Program-made: the position numbers and the translations under genes
Part shown: piece by piece, positions 17,687 to 26,239 of the stretch
Layout: each line of letters opens with the position of its first letter
How positions within the stretch are numbered: the stretch's first letter is position 1
Assembly (NCBI GenBank): GCA_013335535.1
Contig: JAAXVL010000002.1
Location: forward strand, 434,001-498,000
DNA: 64,000 nt
Origin: Azonexaceae bacterium
GTDB taxonomy: Bacteria; Pseudomonadota; Gammaproteobacteria; Burkholderiales; Rhodocyclaceae
Direction of reading: 5' to 3'
The notes under the pieces: generated by a model
Seen by the model: only the letters and a program-made list of their open reading frames with translations
Database searches by the model: none
Told to the model about the DNA's origin: nothing

Positions 17687-17715
17687 ATGATAATCAATTG
17701 GGATGAGCGAGTCAA
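17687..17715 (-). promoter_or_regulatory. Sigma-70 promoter of the riboswitch/protease transcript
   Basis: On the minus strand -35 TTGACT (17715-17710), a 17-nt spacer and -10 TATCAT (17692-17687). The predicted start of transcription, about 17680, coincides with the beginning of the riboswitch. Confidence 0.75.
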
Positions 17716-17831
17716 GAAAATATTTCAAGCACCCTCGTTAATAGGGGGCTGATTGTGCGGGAATCATTGAATCAGACGCGTAAGATGCACGGGTTAATCA
17801 TCAATATTTCGACGCTTTCTTAACCAAAAAC

Positions 17832-18233
17832 ATGAATGTGCTTCACTTGAACGAAAGCGAAGTTGAATTCACCGCCATCCGCGCTCAGGGAGCGGGCGGG
17901 CAGAATATCAACAAGGTGTCGAACGCCGTGCATCTGCGATTCGATATCGCAGCTTCGAGCTTGCCAGATGAAGTTAAGGAAAAACTGCGGGCGATGCGCG
18001 ATCAGCGGATCAGCAGCGAGGGCGTCATTGTCATTAAGGCGCAAAAGCATCGCAGCCTTGAGCGTAACCGGGAAGACGGGCTGGTTCGCTTGCGCGAACT
18101 GATTGCTTCGGCGGCCTTTGTGCCAGCCGTCCGGCGGCCGACCAAGCCCAGCCGAAACTCCCAGCGCAAGCGCGTCGAGAGCAAAATAAAACGCGGCCAG
18201 GTAAAACTACAGCGCGGCCGCGTCATTGAATAG
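17832..18233 (+). CDS. arfB: Alternative ribosome-rescue peptidyl-tRNA hydrolase ArfB (YaeJ)
   Basis: 133 aa. Contains RAQGAGGQNINKVSNAVHLRFD with the catalytic GGQ motif. It lacks stop-codon recognition domains and ends in a basic tail (SQRKRVESKIKRGQVKLQRGR) that in ArfB enters the empty mRNA channel of stalled ribosomes. It hydrolyses peptidyl-tRNA on non-stop complexes, backing up tmRNA. Stand-alone gene; the 308-bp gap upstream is mostly the leader of the divergent protease gene. Confidence 0.93.
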   Translation: MNVLHLNESEVEFTAIRAQGAGGQNINKVSNAVHLRFDIAASSLPDEVKEKLRAMRDQRISSEGVIVIKAQKHRSLERNREDGLVRLRELIASAAFVPAVRRPTKPSRNSQRKRVESKIKRGQVKLQRGRVIE

Positions 18234-18272
18234 CAGGAAGGTTCCGTGGGGCAGCCGTGCCGCCCCTCAGTC

Positions 18273-18524
18273 TCAGGTCTTGACGCCCGGCTTGCGGCCC
18301 GGAGCGGCTGACGGCATGTAACCTGAAACGCGGCAGAACATGCCTTCGGTCGGCGTGCCATTCTTGAAAGTGGTCATGCTGCACACCGAAATGGCTTTTT
18401 GGGCGGACAGTTCGAGGATAGATGTACGAACATCCGACAACGCGATGCCTGTGCCTTTCGCAATATCAGCATCGAGCAGCTGGCCGTGCTTTTTGAGGTG
18501 CGTGAGGATGGATTCTGTATTCAT
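18273..18524 (-). CDS. Small winged-helix-like hypothetical protein
   Basis: 83 aa. The N-terminal 50 residues have a winged-helix pattern (ILTHLKKHGQLLDADIAKGTGIALSDVRTSILELSAQKAIS). The C-terminal part holds two cysteines (VCSMTTF, MFCRVSGY) and a basic tail (PGRKPGVKT). It could be a DNA-binding regulator, but the specific family is not recognised. It is convergent with arfB (39 nt gap) and lies downstream of the tRNA and rpoD on the same strand. Confidence 0.62.
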   Translation of the reverse strand: MNTESILTHLKKHGQLLDADIAKGTGIALSDVRTSILELSAQKAISVCSMTTFKNGTPTEGMFCRVSGYMPSAAPGRKPGVKT

Positions 18525-18622
18525 GTCGAATGCCTTTACAAAAAATGCCTAAAAAACCTGCCACTTCGTGTCGGCAATGGAGCTTCGCCGAAGTGCCTAC
18601 CGGGTGCTACTGAAACGTGCGG

Positions 18623-18640
18623 CCAACCCCGGAGGGTTGG
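18623..18640 (-). terminator. Hairpin downstream of the tRNA gene
   Basis: CCAACCC-CGGA-GGGTTGG forms a 7-bp perfect stem with a 4-nt loop, 16 nt past the tRNA 3' end on the minus strand. There is no T-run, so termination is uncertain; it may only limit 3' trimming. Confidence 0.45.
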
Positions 18641-18655
18641 TCGCAAACTGCTAAT

Positions 18656-18732
18656 TGGTGGGCCTGCACGGACTTGAACCGTGGACCAAAGGATTATGAG
18701 TCCTCTGCTCTAACCAACTGAGCTACAGGCCC
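18656..18732 (-). tRNA. tRNA with CAU anticodon (Ile2 favoured over elongator Met)
   Basis: 77 nt with encoded CCA. Acceptor stem GGGCCTG/CAGGCCC, D-arm GCTCAGTTGGTTAGAGC, anticodon stem-loop AGGACTCATAATCCT (anticodon CAT), T-arm CACGGTTCAAGTCCGTG. The variable region TTTGGTC and the GGTTCAAGTCC T-loop resemble the lysidine-modified tRNA-Ile2 (ileX) more than elongator tRNA-Met. Initiator tRNA is excluded by the paired first base pair and the lack of GGG/CCC in the anticodon stem. It begins only 7 nt after the rpoD stop. Confidence 0.9.
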
Positions 18733-18739
18733 GGAAAAC

Positions 18740-20716
18740 TTAGTTGCCGTTTTGATCCAGGAAGCTGCGCAGCTTGTCGGAACGGGTCGGGTGACGCAGC
18801 TTGCGCAGCGCCTTGGCTTCAATTTGACGGATGCGCTCGCGGGTGACGTCGAACTGTTTACCGACTTCTTCCAGCGTGTGGTCGGTATTCATTTCGATAC
18901 CAAAGCGCATGCGCAGGACCTTGGCTTCCCTCGTCGTCAGGGTGTCGAGGATTTCCTTGGTGACGCCGCGCAGGCTCGAGTACATGGCCGCATCGGCCGG
19001 AGCCAGCGTCAACTGATCTTCGATGAAGTCGCCAAGATGCGAATCGTCGTCGTCGCCGATCGGGGTTTCCATGGAGATCGGCTCCTTGGAAATCTTCATG
19101 ATCTTGCGGATCTTATCTTCCGGCATGTCCATCTTCTTGGCCAGGGTTGCCGGATCGGGTTCGGCACCCGTTTCCTGCAGGATCTGGCGGCTGATCCGGT
19201 TCATCTTGTTGATCGTTTCGATCATGTGCACCGGGATACGGATGGTCCGTGCCTGGTCGGCGATGGAGCGGGTGATGGCCTGGCGAATCCACCATGTGGC
19301 GTAGGTCGAGAACTTGTAGCCGCGACGGTATTCGAACTTATCCACGGCCTTCATGAGACCGATGTTGCCTTCCTGGATCAGGTCGAGGAACTGCAGGCCG
19401 CGGTTGGTGTATTTCTTGGCGATCGAGATGACCAGACGCAGGTTGGCTTCGGTCATTTCGCGCTTGGCGCGACGGGCCTTCGCTTCGCCGGTGGACATCT
19501 GCTTGTTGATATCCTTGAGATCCTTGAGCGGAATGCCGATGCGTTCCTGCAGGGCGATCAGCTTCTTCTGTTCTTCCTTGATGTCCGGGGCGCAGCGAGT
19601 CAGGATGGCCAGATAGGTCTTCGGTGCGGAGGCGATTTCGGCGTCCACCCACTCCAGCGTCGTTTCCTTGCCCGGGAAGCTCTGGATGAAATGCGGGCGC
19701 GGCATTTTGACGCGGTCGACGCAGATTTGCTGAATTTTGCGCTCGGAGCCGCGAATCTGTTCGACCATGCCACGCACGCTGTCACACAGGCGTTCGATGG
19801 AGCGCGATGTGAAGCGGATGTTGAGGAGTTCGTCGGAAATCTGCTGCTGTAGCTTGAGATAGGCCTTGTCATGCGGCCCCTTGCTCGACAGCAGCTTCTG
19901 CATCTTGCCGTGCACGCTCTTGATAGCCTTGAAGCGCTCCAGCGCATCGGTCTTGAGTTGCAGCAGCGAGGCGGATGCGGCGCCAGCGGCACCACCTTCG
20001 CCGTCTTCATCCTCGTCGTCCGCTTCCTCTTCATCGGCCTCGGGCATTTCGGGCGCAGCGGCGACTTCTTCTGTGGCGTTCGGGTCGATCAGGCCATCGA
20101 CCAGTTCGTCGATCCGCATCTCGTCGTTTTCGACCTTGGCGGCCATGTCGAGGATGTCGGTGATCGTGGTCGGACAGGCGGAGATCGCCTGGATCATGTG
20201 CTTGAGACCTTCCTCGATCCGCTTGGCGATCTCGATTTCGCCTTCGCGGGTGAGGAGCTCAACCGTGCCCATTTCGCGCATGTACATGCGGACCGGGTCG
20301 GTCGTGCGGCCGAATTCGGAATCGACGGTGGACAGTGCCTGCTCGGCCTGCGCCTCGACTTCTTCGTCGTCGGCGGCAACGGCGGCGGTGTCCGACATCA
20401 GCAGGTCTTCGGCAGCCGGGGCTTCGTCGAAAACCTGGATGCTCATTTCGCTGAAGGTCGAAATGATTGCTTCGATACTCTCGGCGTCGACCACGTCGTC
20501 AGGCAGGTGGTCGTTGATCTCGGCGTAGGTCAGATAGCCACGTTCCTTGCCCAGCTTGATCAGGGTTTTGAGACGCGTCTTGCGCGCTTCGGCGTCGAGC
20601 GGTTCGGGGGCTTCAGCCATCTGGCCTTGCAGCAGCGCCTTCTCGGCGGCCTTCTCCTTGGCCTTGCTGATGCGAGCCTTCGGGGCTTCCTTAACGGGGT
20701 CTTTTGCCTTAGCCAT
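18740..20716 (-). CDS. rpoD: Primary RNA polymerase sigma factor RpoD (sigma-70)
   Basis: 658 aa. All regions are present: 1.1 near residues 30-110, 1.2 ([30 protein letters not shown]), the acidic non-conserved insert ([17 protein letters not shown]), region 2 ([37 protein letters not shown]), region 3, and region 4 ([30 protein letters not shown]). ATG 20716 is preferred to GTG 20722. Third gene of the rpsU-yqeY-dnaG-rpoD macromolecular synthesis operon. Confidence 0.98.
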   Translation of the reverse strand: MAKAKDPVKEAPKARISKAKEKAAEKALLQGQMAEAPEPLDAEARKTRLKTLIKLGKERGYLTYAEINDHLPDDVVDAESIEAIISTFSEMSIQVFDEAPAAEDLLMSDTAAVAADDEEVEAQAEQALSTVDSEFGRTTDPVRMYMREMGTVELLTREGEIEIAKRIEEGLKHMIQAISACPTTITDILDMAAKVENDEMRIDELVDGLIDPNATEEVAAAPEMPEADEEEADDEDEDGEGGAAGAASASLLQLKTDALERFKAIKSVHGKMQKLLSSKGPHDKAYLKLQQQISDELLNIRFTSRSIERLCDSVRGMVEQIRGSERKIQQICVDRVKMPRPHFIQSFPGKETTLEWVDAEIASAPKTYLAILTRCAPDIKEEQKKLIALQERIGIPLKDLKDINKQMSTGEAKARRAKREMTEANLRLVISIAKKYTNRGLQFLDLIQEGNIGLMKAVDKFEYRRGYKFSTYATWWIRQAITRSIADQARTIRIPVHMIETINKMNRISRQILQETGAEPDPATLAKKMDMPEDKIRKIMKISKEPISMETPIGDDDDSHLGDFIEDQLTLAPADAAMYSSLRGVTKEILDTLTTREAKVLRMRFGIEMNTDHTLEEVGKQFDVTRERIRQIEAKALRKLRHPTRSDKLRSFLDQNGN

Positions 20717-20762
20717 GAACACGATCCATAGAATTCGAGAAAACCATAAATTTTACCACAAC

Positions 20763-22499
20763 TTAGCGATGATTTGCTTGTTTGCTGAGCAGTTGTATGT
20801 AAGCCATTTTTTCTGCAGCACTGAGTCCCGCTACGCCGAATTGATGGGCTTTTGCCTGCAATTCGGCAAAGGCGCGTTTCTGGCCGCCTTCCTGCAATTT
20901 TTCGAGTGTGTCGCGAAACTCGGCGTCCGCTTCGTCTTCGTCAAACGGTTGGCCGAGAAGTTCCGACGCCGCATTTTCGATCATGCTTTCCTCTGGTTGG
21001 CCGCGCAGTTGCTCGCGTAATCCGGCGTAACTGCTGGCTTCGTGGCTGGCACTGACCAATTCGTGCAGGCGAATCAGCGCTGGGCGTTCCGGCGTGTCGG
21101 GCAGCAGGTCGATCGGTAGGCGGCTGGCCAGTTGTGGCTTGTGCAGCACGATGCGGAGGAGGTTGCGGGTTAGTGACGGTGCCGTGCGCTTCGCTTTGGG
21201 GGGAGCGGAGGGCGTGTAGGACTTGAGTTCGCACAGCCGCTCGACTTCGCCCTGGGCAAAGCCGCTGGCTTCGGCCAGGCGCTTGACCAGTTGCAGGCGC
21301 AGCAGCGGCGTCGGCAGTTTGAGCAGTAACGGTTTGGCTTCGTAGATCAGCTGCGCCTTGCCTTCGGAGCTGGTCAGATCGCAGCGCTGGGCCAGTTCGC
21401 GCAGCAGAAAGTCGGAAAGCGGCATGGCCTGCGTGACCTGGCGGTCGAACTGTTCCTTGCCGAATTCGCGGATATAGCTGTCGGGGTCATGTTCCTGCGG
21501 CAGGAAGATGAAGGCGAGACGTTTGTTGTCAGCCAGTGCTTCCAGCGAATTTTCCAGTGCCCGCCAAGCCGCCTTGCGGCCGGCATTGTCGCCGTCGAAA
21601 CAGAAAACGACGCGGTCGACCTGGCGCAGCAGTTTGGTGACGTGGGTGGCAGTCGTTGCCGTGCCGAGTGTCGCAACGGCGTTGCCGACGCCGTTCTGGG
21701 CCAGCGCGATGACGTCCATGTAGCCTTCGGTGACGATGGCGGTATCGGTTTCGCGCAGGGCCTGACGGGCCTGTGGCAGGCCGAACAGTTCGCGGCCTTT
21801 TTCGAAAAGCGGCGTTTCCGGCGAGTTGAGGTATTTCGGCTCGCCCTGGTCGATGATGCGGCCACCGAAGGCGATGATTTCACCTTTCGGGTTGATGATG
21901 GGAATCATCAGGCGGTCACGGAAGCGGTCGTAGCGGCGACCGGAGTCGTTTTCGATGACCAGCCCGGCGATTTTGAGCTCGTCGGCGTTGTAATCGGGGA
22001 AGACTTCCTGGAGATTCTGCCAGCCGTCAGGGGCGTAGCCCATGCCATAGCGGGCCGCGATTTCACCGGTCAGGCCGCGTTTCTTGCAATACTCGATGGC
22101 GCGGGGCGATTTCTTGAGTTGATCCTTGTAGTAGGCGGCGGCGCGGGCCATGACCTCGATCAGCGTTTTTGTCTGGCCCGGTTTCTCGTCCTTGAAGCTG
22201 CGCCCTTCGCTCTCCGGTACCTGCATGCCGGCGCGGGTGGCGAGATCTTTCACGGCATCGACGAACCCGAGGCCCTGGTATTCCATGACGAAGCTGATCG
22301 CCGTGCCGTGCGCCCCACAGCCGAAACAGTGATAAAACTGCTTGGTCGGGCTGACGGTAAAGGACGGCGATTTTTCGTTGTGGAAAGGACAGCAGGCGGC
22401 GTAGTTGGCGCCTGCTTTCTTGAGCGGAACGTAGCCATCCACCAGGTCGACGATATCGACCCGGGCCAGCAAATCCTGGATGAACGAATCCGGGATCAT
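20763..22499 (-). CDS. dnaG: DNA primase DnaG
   Basis: 578 aa. The N-terminal zinc-binding domain has CCPFHNEKSPSF and YHCFGCGAHG (CHCC zinc site). The TOPRIM catalytic core has VTEGYMDVIAL and FCFDGDNAGRKAA. The C-terminal helicase-binding domain covers about 430-578. It makes RNA primers for the replication fork with DnaB. Standard length. rpoD follows 46 nt downstream and yqeY lies 6 nt upstream. Confidence 0.97.
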   Translation of the reverse strand: MIPDSFIQDLLARVDIVDLVDGYVPLKKAGANYAACCPFHNEKSPSFTVSPTKQFYHCFGCGAHGTAISFVMEYQGLGFVDAVKDLATRAGMQVPESEGRSFKDEKPGQTKTLIEVMARAAAYYKDQLKKSPRAIEYCKKRGLTGEIAARYGMGYAPDGWQNLQEVFPDYNADELKIAGLVIENDSGRRYDRFRDRLMIPIINPKGEIIAFGGRIIDQGEPKYLNSPETPLFEKGRELFGLPQARQALRETDTAIVTEGYMDVIALAQNGVGNAVATLGTATTATHVTKLLRQVDRVVFCFDGDNAGRKAAWRALENSLEALADNKRLAFIFLPQEHDPDSYIREFGKEQFDRQVTQAMPLSDFLLRELAQRCDLTSSEGKAQLIYEAKPLLLKLPTPLLRLQLVKRLAEASGFAQGEVERLCELKSYTPSAPPKAKRTAPSLTRNLLRIVLHKPQLASRLPIDLLPDTPERPALIRLHELVSASHEASSYAGLREQLRGQPEESMIENAASELLGQPFDEDEADAEFRDTLEKLQEGGQKRAFAELQAKAHQFGVAGLSAAEKMAYIQLLSKQANHR

Positions 22500-22505
22500 C
22501 CGCGC

Positions 22506-22952
22506 TTAACCGGCCAGTGCTGCCTTGACCAGTTTCGAGACTTCCGCCATGTCGGCCTTGCCGGCCAGTTGTGGCTTGAGGACGGCCATGAGCTTGCCCA
22601 TGTCGGCCGGGCCCTTGGCGCCGGTTTCGGCGACAGCGGCGGCAACGATGGCAGCCGTTTCGGCGGTGCTCATTTTTTCCGGCAGATAGACGGCGAGGAC
22701 GGCGATTTCAAATTTCTCGGCGTCGGCCAGTTCCTGGCGGCCGGCGGCTTCGTATTGGGTGACGCTGTCCTTGCGCTGCTTGGTCAGCTTTTCGATGACG
22801 GCGATGACGGCGTTGTCATCGAGTTCGACGCGTTCGTCGACTTCCTTTTGCTTGATGGCGGCGAGCAGCAGACGGATTGCGCTCAGCTTGGCCGTTTCCT
22901 TGGCCTTCATGGCCGACTTCATGTCTTCGGTGATGCGGGCTTTCAAACTCAT
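22506..22952 (-). CDS. yqeY: GatB/YqeY domain-containing protein
   Basis: 148 aa, typical YqeY length. MSLKARITEDMKSAMKAKE at the N-terminus and KGPADMGKLMAVLKPQLAGKADMAEVSKLVKAAL at the C-terminus are family hallmarks, matching the tRNA-binding tail of GatB. The cellular role is unclear; it may bind tRNA. Commonly placed between rpsU and dnaG, as here. The dnaG start follows after 6 nt. Confidence 0.93.
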   Translation of the reverse strand: MSLKARITEDMKSAMKAKETAKLSAIRLLLAAIKQKEVDERVELDDNAVIAVIEKLTKQRKDSVTQYEAAGRQELADAEKFEIAVLAVYLPEKMSTAETAAIVAAAVAETGAKGPADMGKLMAVLKPQLAGKADMAEVSKLVKAALAG

Positions 22953-22970
22953 TTTCGGCTTTCTTAAAGC

Positions 22971-23004
22971 AAAGAGCCGCCAGCTGTTGGGCGGGCGGCT
23001 CTTT
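22971..23004 (-). terminator. rpsU-yqeY intercistronic terminator/attenuator
   Basis: A perfect 11-bp stem AAAGAGCCGCC / GGCGGCTCTTT with a 12-nt loop lies 21 nt after the rpsU stop. An internal partial terminator at this spot is known in the E. coli operon. It lets S21 be made in excess over primase. Confidence 0.75.
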
Positions 23005-23025
23005 CGTGCAGCGATACTTTTCCGA

Positions 23026-23238
23026 TTAGAAAAGTTTCGGCGGCAGGGTCAGGCTACGGAGGCGCTTGTGCTGACGTTTGACAGCAGCGGCAGCCTTACG
23101 CTTGCGTTCGGCGGTGGGCTTTTCGTAAAACTCACGGGCACGCAGCTCGGTCAGCAAACCAGTCTTTTCGACCGTGCGCTTGAAGCGGCGGATAGCAACT
23201 TCGAACGGCTCATTTTCCTTGACACGAATGTTCGGCAT
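23026..23238 (-). CDS. rpsU: 30S ribosomal protein S21 (bS21)
   Basis: 70 aa, exact S21 length from ATG 23238 ([12 protein letters not shown]). A strongly basic C-terminus ([19 protein letters not shown]) is typical. A strong GGGGGTGA precedes the start. bS21 helps mRNA binding during initiation. First gene of the rpsU-yqeY-dnaG-rpoD operon, divergent from tsaD, as in many proteobacteria. Confidence 0.97.
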   Translation of the reverse strand: MPNIRVKENEPFEVAIRRFKRTVEKTGLLTELRAREFYEKPTAERKRKAAAAVKRQHKRLRSLTLPPKLF

Positions 23239-23376
23239 ATAAATCACCCCCTTCCGTTAGGCGCCTGCCAGGTCAAGTAAAAGGCAGTGCGCGCAAAATT
23301 TGTTCCGCAGGTTTTGCGGGTAGCCGAACAGTATATGCGAAAAAACCCTGCTAATCCAAGTGTTAAAATCCACGCC

Positions 23377-24399
23377 ATGCTAGTTCTCGGTATTGAATCT
23401 TCCTGCGATGAAACCGGTATTGCGCTCTACGACAGCGAAGCCGGCCTCCTGTCGCACGCCCTCCATTCACAGGTGGCGATGCATGCCGAGTACGGCGGCG
23501 TCGTGCCGGAACTGGCCTCACGTGATCACATCCGGCGGGTCGTGCCGCTTCTGCGCGAGGCATTGGCGCAAGGCAACCGCTCGCTCGACGATGTCGACGC
23601 GGTGGCCTATACGCGCGGGCCTGGTTTGGCCGGGGCGCTGCTCGTCGGTTGCGCCTTTGCCGAAGCCCTGGCGCTGGCTATCGACAAACCGACCATCCCG
23701 GTGCATCACCTCGAAGGGCATCTGCTGTCGCCGCTGTTGTCGGCGACGCCACCGACCTTTCCGTTCGTTGCCTTGCTGGTGTCGGGCGGTCATACGCAAT
23801 TGATGCGGGTGACGGCGGTTGGTGAATACGAGTTGCTCGGCGAGACACTCGACGATGCGGCGGGCGAGGCTTTCGACAAGAGCGCCAAGTTGCTCGGCCT
23901 GCCCTATCCGGGTGGCGCCTTGCTGTCGAAGCTGGCCGAAGCGGGAACGCCAGGCGTTTATGAATTGCCGCGACCGATGCTGCATTCGGGCGATCTGAGC
24001 TTCAGTTTTTCCGGCTTGAAGACGGCGGTGCTGACGCTGGTGCGCGAGCACGCCGACGACATGAGCGAAACGTTCAAGGCCGATGCGGCGCGCGCATTTC
24101 AGGAGGCCATCGTCGAGGTGCTGGTCAAGAAGTCGCTCAAGGCGATGAAGCAGACCGGCCTCAAGCAGCTCGTGGTGGCCGGTGGCGTTGGCGCCAACAA
24201 GCAGCTGCGGGCGACGCTCGACGACGAGGCGCGGCGCAAGCGGTTCAGTGTTTATTACCCCGAGCTCGAGTTCTGTACCGACAACGGGGCGATGATCGCG
24301 CTGGCCGGTTGTCTGCGTTTGCAGGCCGGGACACCTGCGAAAGCGGCGGGCAGTTTTGCCATTCAACCGCGCTGGCCGTTGAGCGAGTTGCTGCGCTAG
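23377..24399 (+). CDS. tsaD: tRNA N6-threonylcarbamoyladenosine transferase TsaD
   Basis: 340 aa. ASKHA fold with the family metal site [23 protein letters not shown] at the N-terminus, [24 protein letters not shown] and ATP-binding [10 protein letters not shown] and [10 protein letters not shown]. Together with TsaB, TsaE and TsaC it forms t6A37 on ANN-reading tRNAs. The start (MLVLGIES) is 138 nt from the divergent rpsU; a TAAAAT at about 23364 could be the -10. It ends 3 nt from the convergent MgtC-family gene. Confidence 0.96.
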   Translation: MLVLGIESSCDETGIALYDSEAGLLSHALHSQVAMHAEYGGVVPELASRDHIRRVVPLLREALAQGNRSLDDVDAVAYTRGPGLAGALLVGCAFAEALALAIDKPTIPVHHLEGHLLSPLLSATPPTFPFVALLVSGGHTQLMRVTAVGEYELLGETLDDAAGEAFDKSAKLLGLPYPGGALLSKLAEAGTPGVYELPRPMLHSGDLSFSFSGLKTAVLTLVREHADDMSETFKADAARAFQEAIVEVLVKKSLKAMKQTGLKQLVVAGGVGANKQLRATLDDEARRKRFSVYYPELEFCTDNGAMIALAGCLRLQAGTPAKAAGSFAIQPRWPLSELLR

Positions 24400-24402
24400 G
24401 GC

Positions 24403-25167
24403 TCAGTTGCGGGCGTGGGCGACGTTGAAGCTGTCGACGCCGTCGAGTCCGATCAGGCTGGCGGGCATTTCGGCGAGCGGTTTGCCGATGCCCTGGCCGA
24501 GGGCCACGGCGACAAAACGCCATTCCTGAGCGCGGCCCTGGTAGCCGACCGAAAAAGATCCCCCGGCGACTTCATAGCCCATGTCGAGCAGGGCTTTCCG
24601 GACGAGGGCTTCCTGCGGCATGAATTCCGGTGCGAAGCACAGTTTGACCGAGATGGCGTGGCGTGACGGAAGCCAGGCTTCGAGCCGGGAAACGTAGAGC
24701 ATGCAGCCAGCCGACAACAGCGTGAGCAGGATGGCGGCACCGTAGAAGCCGATGCCGACGAGGATGCCGATGACCGAGGCCGCCCAGATCGAGGCGGCGG
24801 TGGTCAGGCCGCTGATATTGAGCCCTTCTTTCATGATGACGCCGGCGCCGAGGAAGCCGACACCGGTGACGATGCCCTGAATGACCCGTGTCGGGTCGGT
24901 GATGGGGAGCGTGCCGGCCTGCTGGGCGAGTGCGGAGCCGCCGAACCAGGAGTTGGGATAGCCGCAGATGACGGTGACGGCGCAGGAAGCGACGCAGACC
25001 AGGCCGTAGGTTCGCATGCCGGCGGCGCGGCCGTGGTAGGAGCGCTCGTAGCCGAGAATGAAGCCGAGCAGCAGGGCGCCGACCAGATTCATGAAGACGA
25101 CGATGTTGGTGGCGATTTCGTTGGCTGACCAGTAACTGGACAGCGCTTCGGGCGAAAGGGCGTGCAT
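24403..25167 (-). CDS. MgtC/SapB family membrane protein
   Basis: 254 aa. About four to five N-terminal membrane helices carry the family signatures LLLGFILGYERSYHGRAAGMRTYGLVC and VTGVGFLGAGVIMKEGLNISGLTTAASIWAASVIGI. A cytoplasmic C-terminal ACT-like region follows (about 165-254). MgtC inhibits F-ATPase and supports growth at low magnesium and in macrophages in Salmonella; many relatives are simply SapB-type with unknown role. No magnesium-sensing leader was seen upstream. Confidence 0.88.
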   Translation of the reverse strand: MHALSPEALSSYWSANEIATNIVVFMNLVGALLLGFILGYERSYHGRAAGMRTYGLVCVASCAVTVICGYPNSWFGGSALAQQAGTLPITDPTRVIQGIVTGVGFLGAGVIMKEGLNISGLTTAASIWAASVIGILVGIGFYGAAILLTLLSAGCMLYVSRLEAWLPSRHAISVKLCFAPEFMPQEALVRKALLDMGYEVAGGSFSVGYQGRAQEWRFVAVALGQGIGKPLAEMPASLIGLDGVDSFNVAHARN

Positions 25168-25272
25168 GCTCGGTGTCCGCAGGGTAATGCCCCAGTGTTG
25201 TCGAAAATGCGCGCTACGGCAAGGCTTCAAGGCCGCTCTCTGGCGGCGATTTGAAAATGGATCAATTTTTGG

Positions 25273-25302
25273 ATTTCATGCCGAAAATCCGGTTGACCGT
25301 GG
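25273..25302 (+). repeat. Dispersed repeat, copy 2 (partial 5' part)
   Basis: The second half GAAAATCCGGTTGACCGTGG is close to consensus; the first half (ATTTCATGCC) is shortened and diverged. It lies in the 226-bp gap between the MgtC-family start and the cupin stop. Confidence 0.7.
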
Positions 25303-25393
25303 CAAGGCCATATTTCTTGTGGTTTTTCTGCTCTGGGCCGGCCCTGGGCGGCGGATGACGCTTGCCGCATTTTTGGCCCAGCGCATGCCCTGC

Positions 25394-25672
25394 TCAGTTT
25401 TTGCGGGCGACCCAGTAGGTGGCGCCGGCGTGACCGTAGCGTTCGGCGTGCGTGATTTCGCGAGCCAGCGCAAAGTCGTCGCCGGCTTTGAGATGCCGGG
25501 TCTCGGGCCCGACGGTAAGCCACATTTCGCCGCGCACGACCCGCGCCTTGAGCGCGAATGGATGCGTGTGCGCGTCGAGCACGGCATCGGCCGGCCAACT
25601 GCGTTCAAGCACCTCGTCAAATCCTTCGGCAAATGCCTGGGCCTCGAAGTCGGCGAAGGTGTCTGAACGCAT
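25394..25672 (-). CDS. Small cupin-fold protein
   Basis: 92 aa, a single conserved cupin beta-barrel. DAHTHPFALKARVVRGEMWLTVG contains an HxH pair (metal-ligand-like), and HLKAGDDFALAREITHAERYG is the second cupin motif with a further His. Probably a metal-binding enzyme or sensor; substrate unknown. It starts 9 nt after the tpx stop, so it is likely in the tpx transcript. Confidence 0.75.
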   Translation of the reverse strand: MRSDTFADFEAQAFAEGFDEVLERSWPADAVLDAHTHPFALKARVVRGEMWLTVGPETRHLKAGDDFALAREITHAERYGHAGATYWVARKN

Positions 25673-25681
25673 GATTTGACC

Positions 25682-26182
25682 TTAGAGGGCGGCCAGGGCG
25701 GCAGCGTAATCGGGTTCGTTCTTGATTTCGCCGACCAGTTCGCTGTGGATGACCTTGTCGTTTTCGTCGAGGACGACGACGGCACGAGCTGTCAGGCCGG
25801 CCAGCGGGCCACTGGTGATGGCGACACCATAGGCTTCGATGAATTCGCGGCCGCGCAGGGTGGACAGGGTGACGACGTTATCGAGGCCTTCGGCGCCACA
25901 GAAGCGAGCCTGGGCGAAGGGCAGGTCGGCCGAGATGCAGAGGACGGCGGTGTTCGGCAGGCCGTTGGCCTTGGCGTTGAACTGGCGCACGGACGTCGCG
26001 CAGGTCGGTGTGTCGATGCTCGGGAAAATGTTGAGGATCTTGCGCTTGCCGGCCAGGCTGGCCAGGGTGACGTCGGACAGGTCCTTGGCGACGAGCGAGA
26101 AAGCCGGGGCGGCATCGCCCTTTTGCGGGAATTTGCCGGCGACGGTGATCGGGTTGCCGCCGAGGGTGACGGTTTGGGTCAT
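25682..26182 (-). CDS. tpx: Thiol peroxidase Tpx (atypical 2-Cys peroxiredoxin)
   Basis: 166 aa. The peroxidatic Cys lies in [13 protein letters not shown] and the resolving Cys in [14 protein letters not shown], the pattern of the Tpx subfamily. It reduces H2O2 and alkyl hydroperoxides using thioredoxin. AAGGAAA precedes ATG 26182. The cupin gene follows. No OxyR-like site was identified. Confidence 0.95.
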   Translation of the reverse strand: MTQTVTLGGNPITVAGKFPQKGDAAPAFSLVAKDLSDVTLASLAGKRKILNIFPSIDTPTCATSVRQFNAKANGLPNTAVLCISADLPFAQARFCGAEGLDNVVTLSTLRGREFIEAYGVAITSGPLAGLTARAVVVLDENDKVIHSELVGEIKNEPDYAAALAAL

Positions 26183-26239
26183 GGGATTTCCTTGGGATTG
26201 AAACGGAGGACTCATTGGACGGAGCTGGCTGACTTTGGT

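Noticed and set aside
17684-17700. Fur-box-like AATGATAATCAATT near the protease promoter
   Set aside because: The match is only partial and coincides with the -10 hexamer of the riboswitch transcript; a promoter explains it better, though Fur control cannot be excluded.
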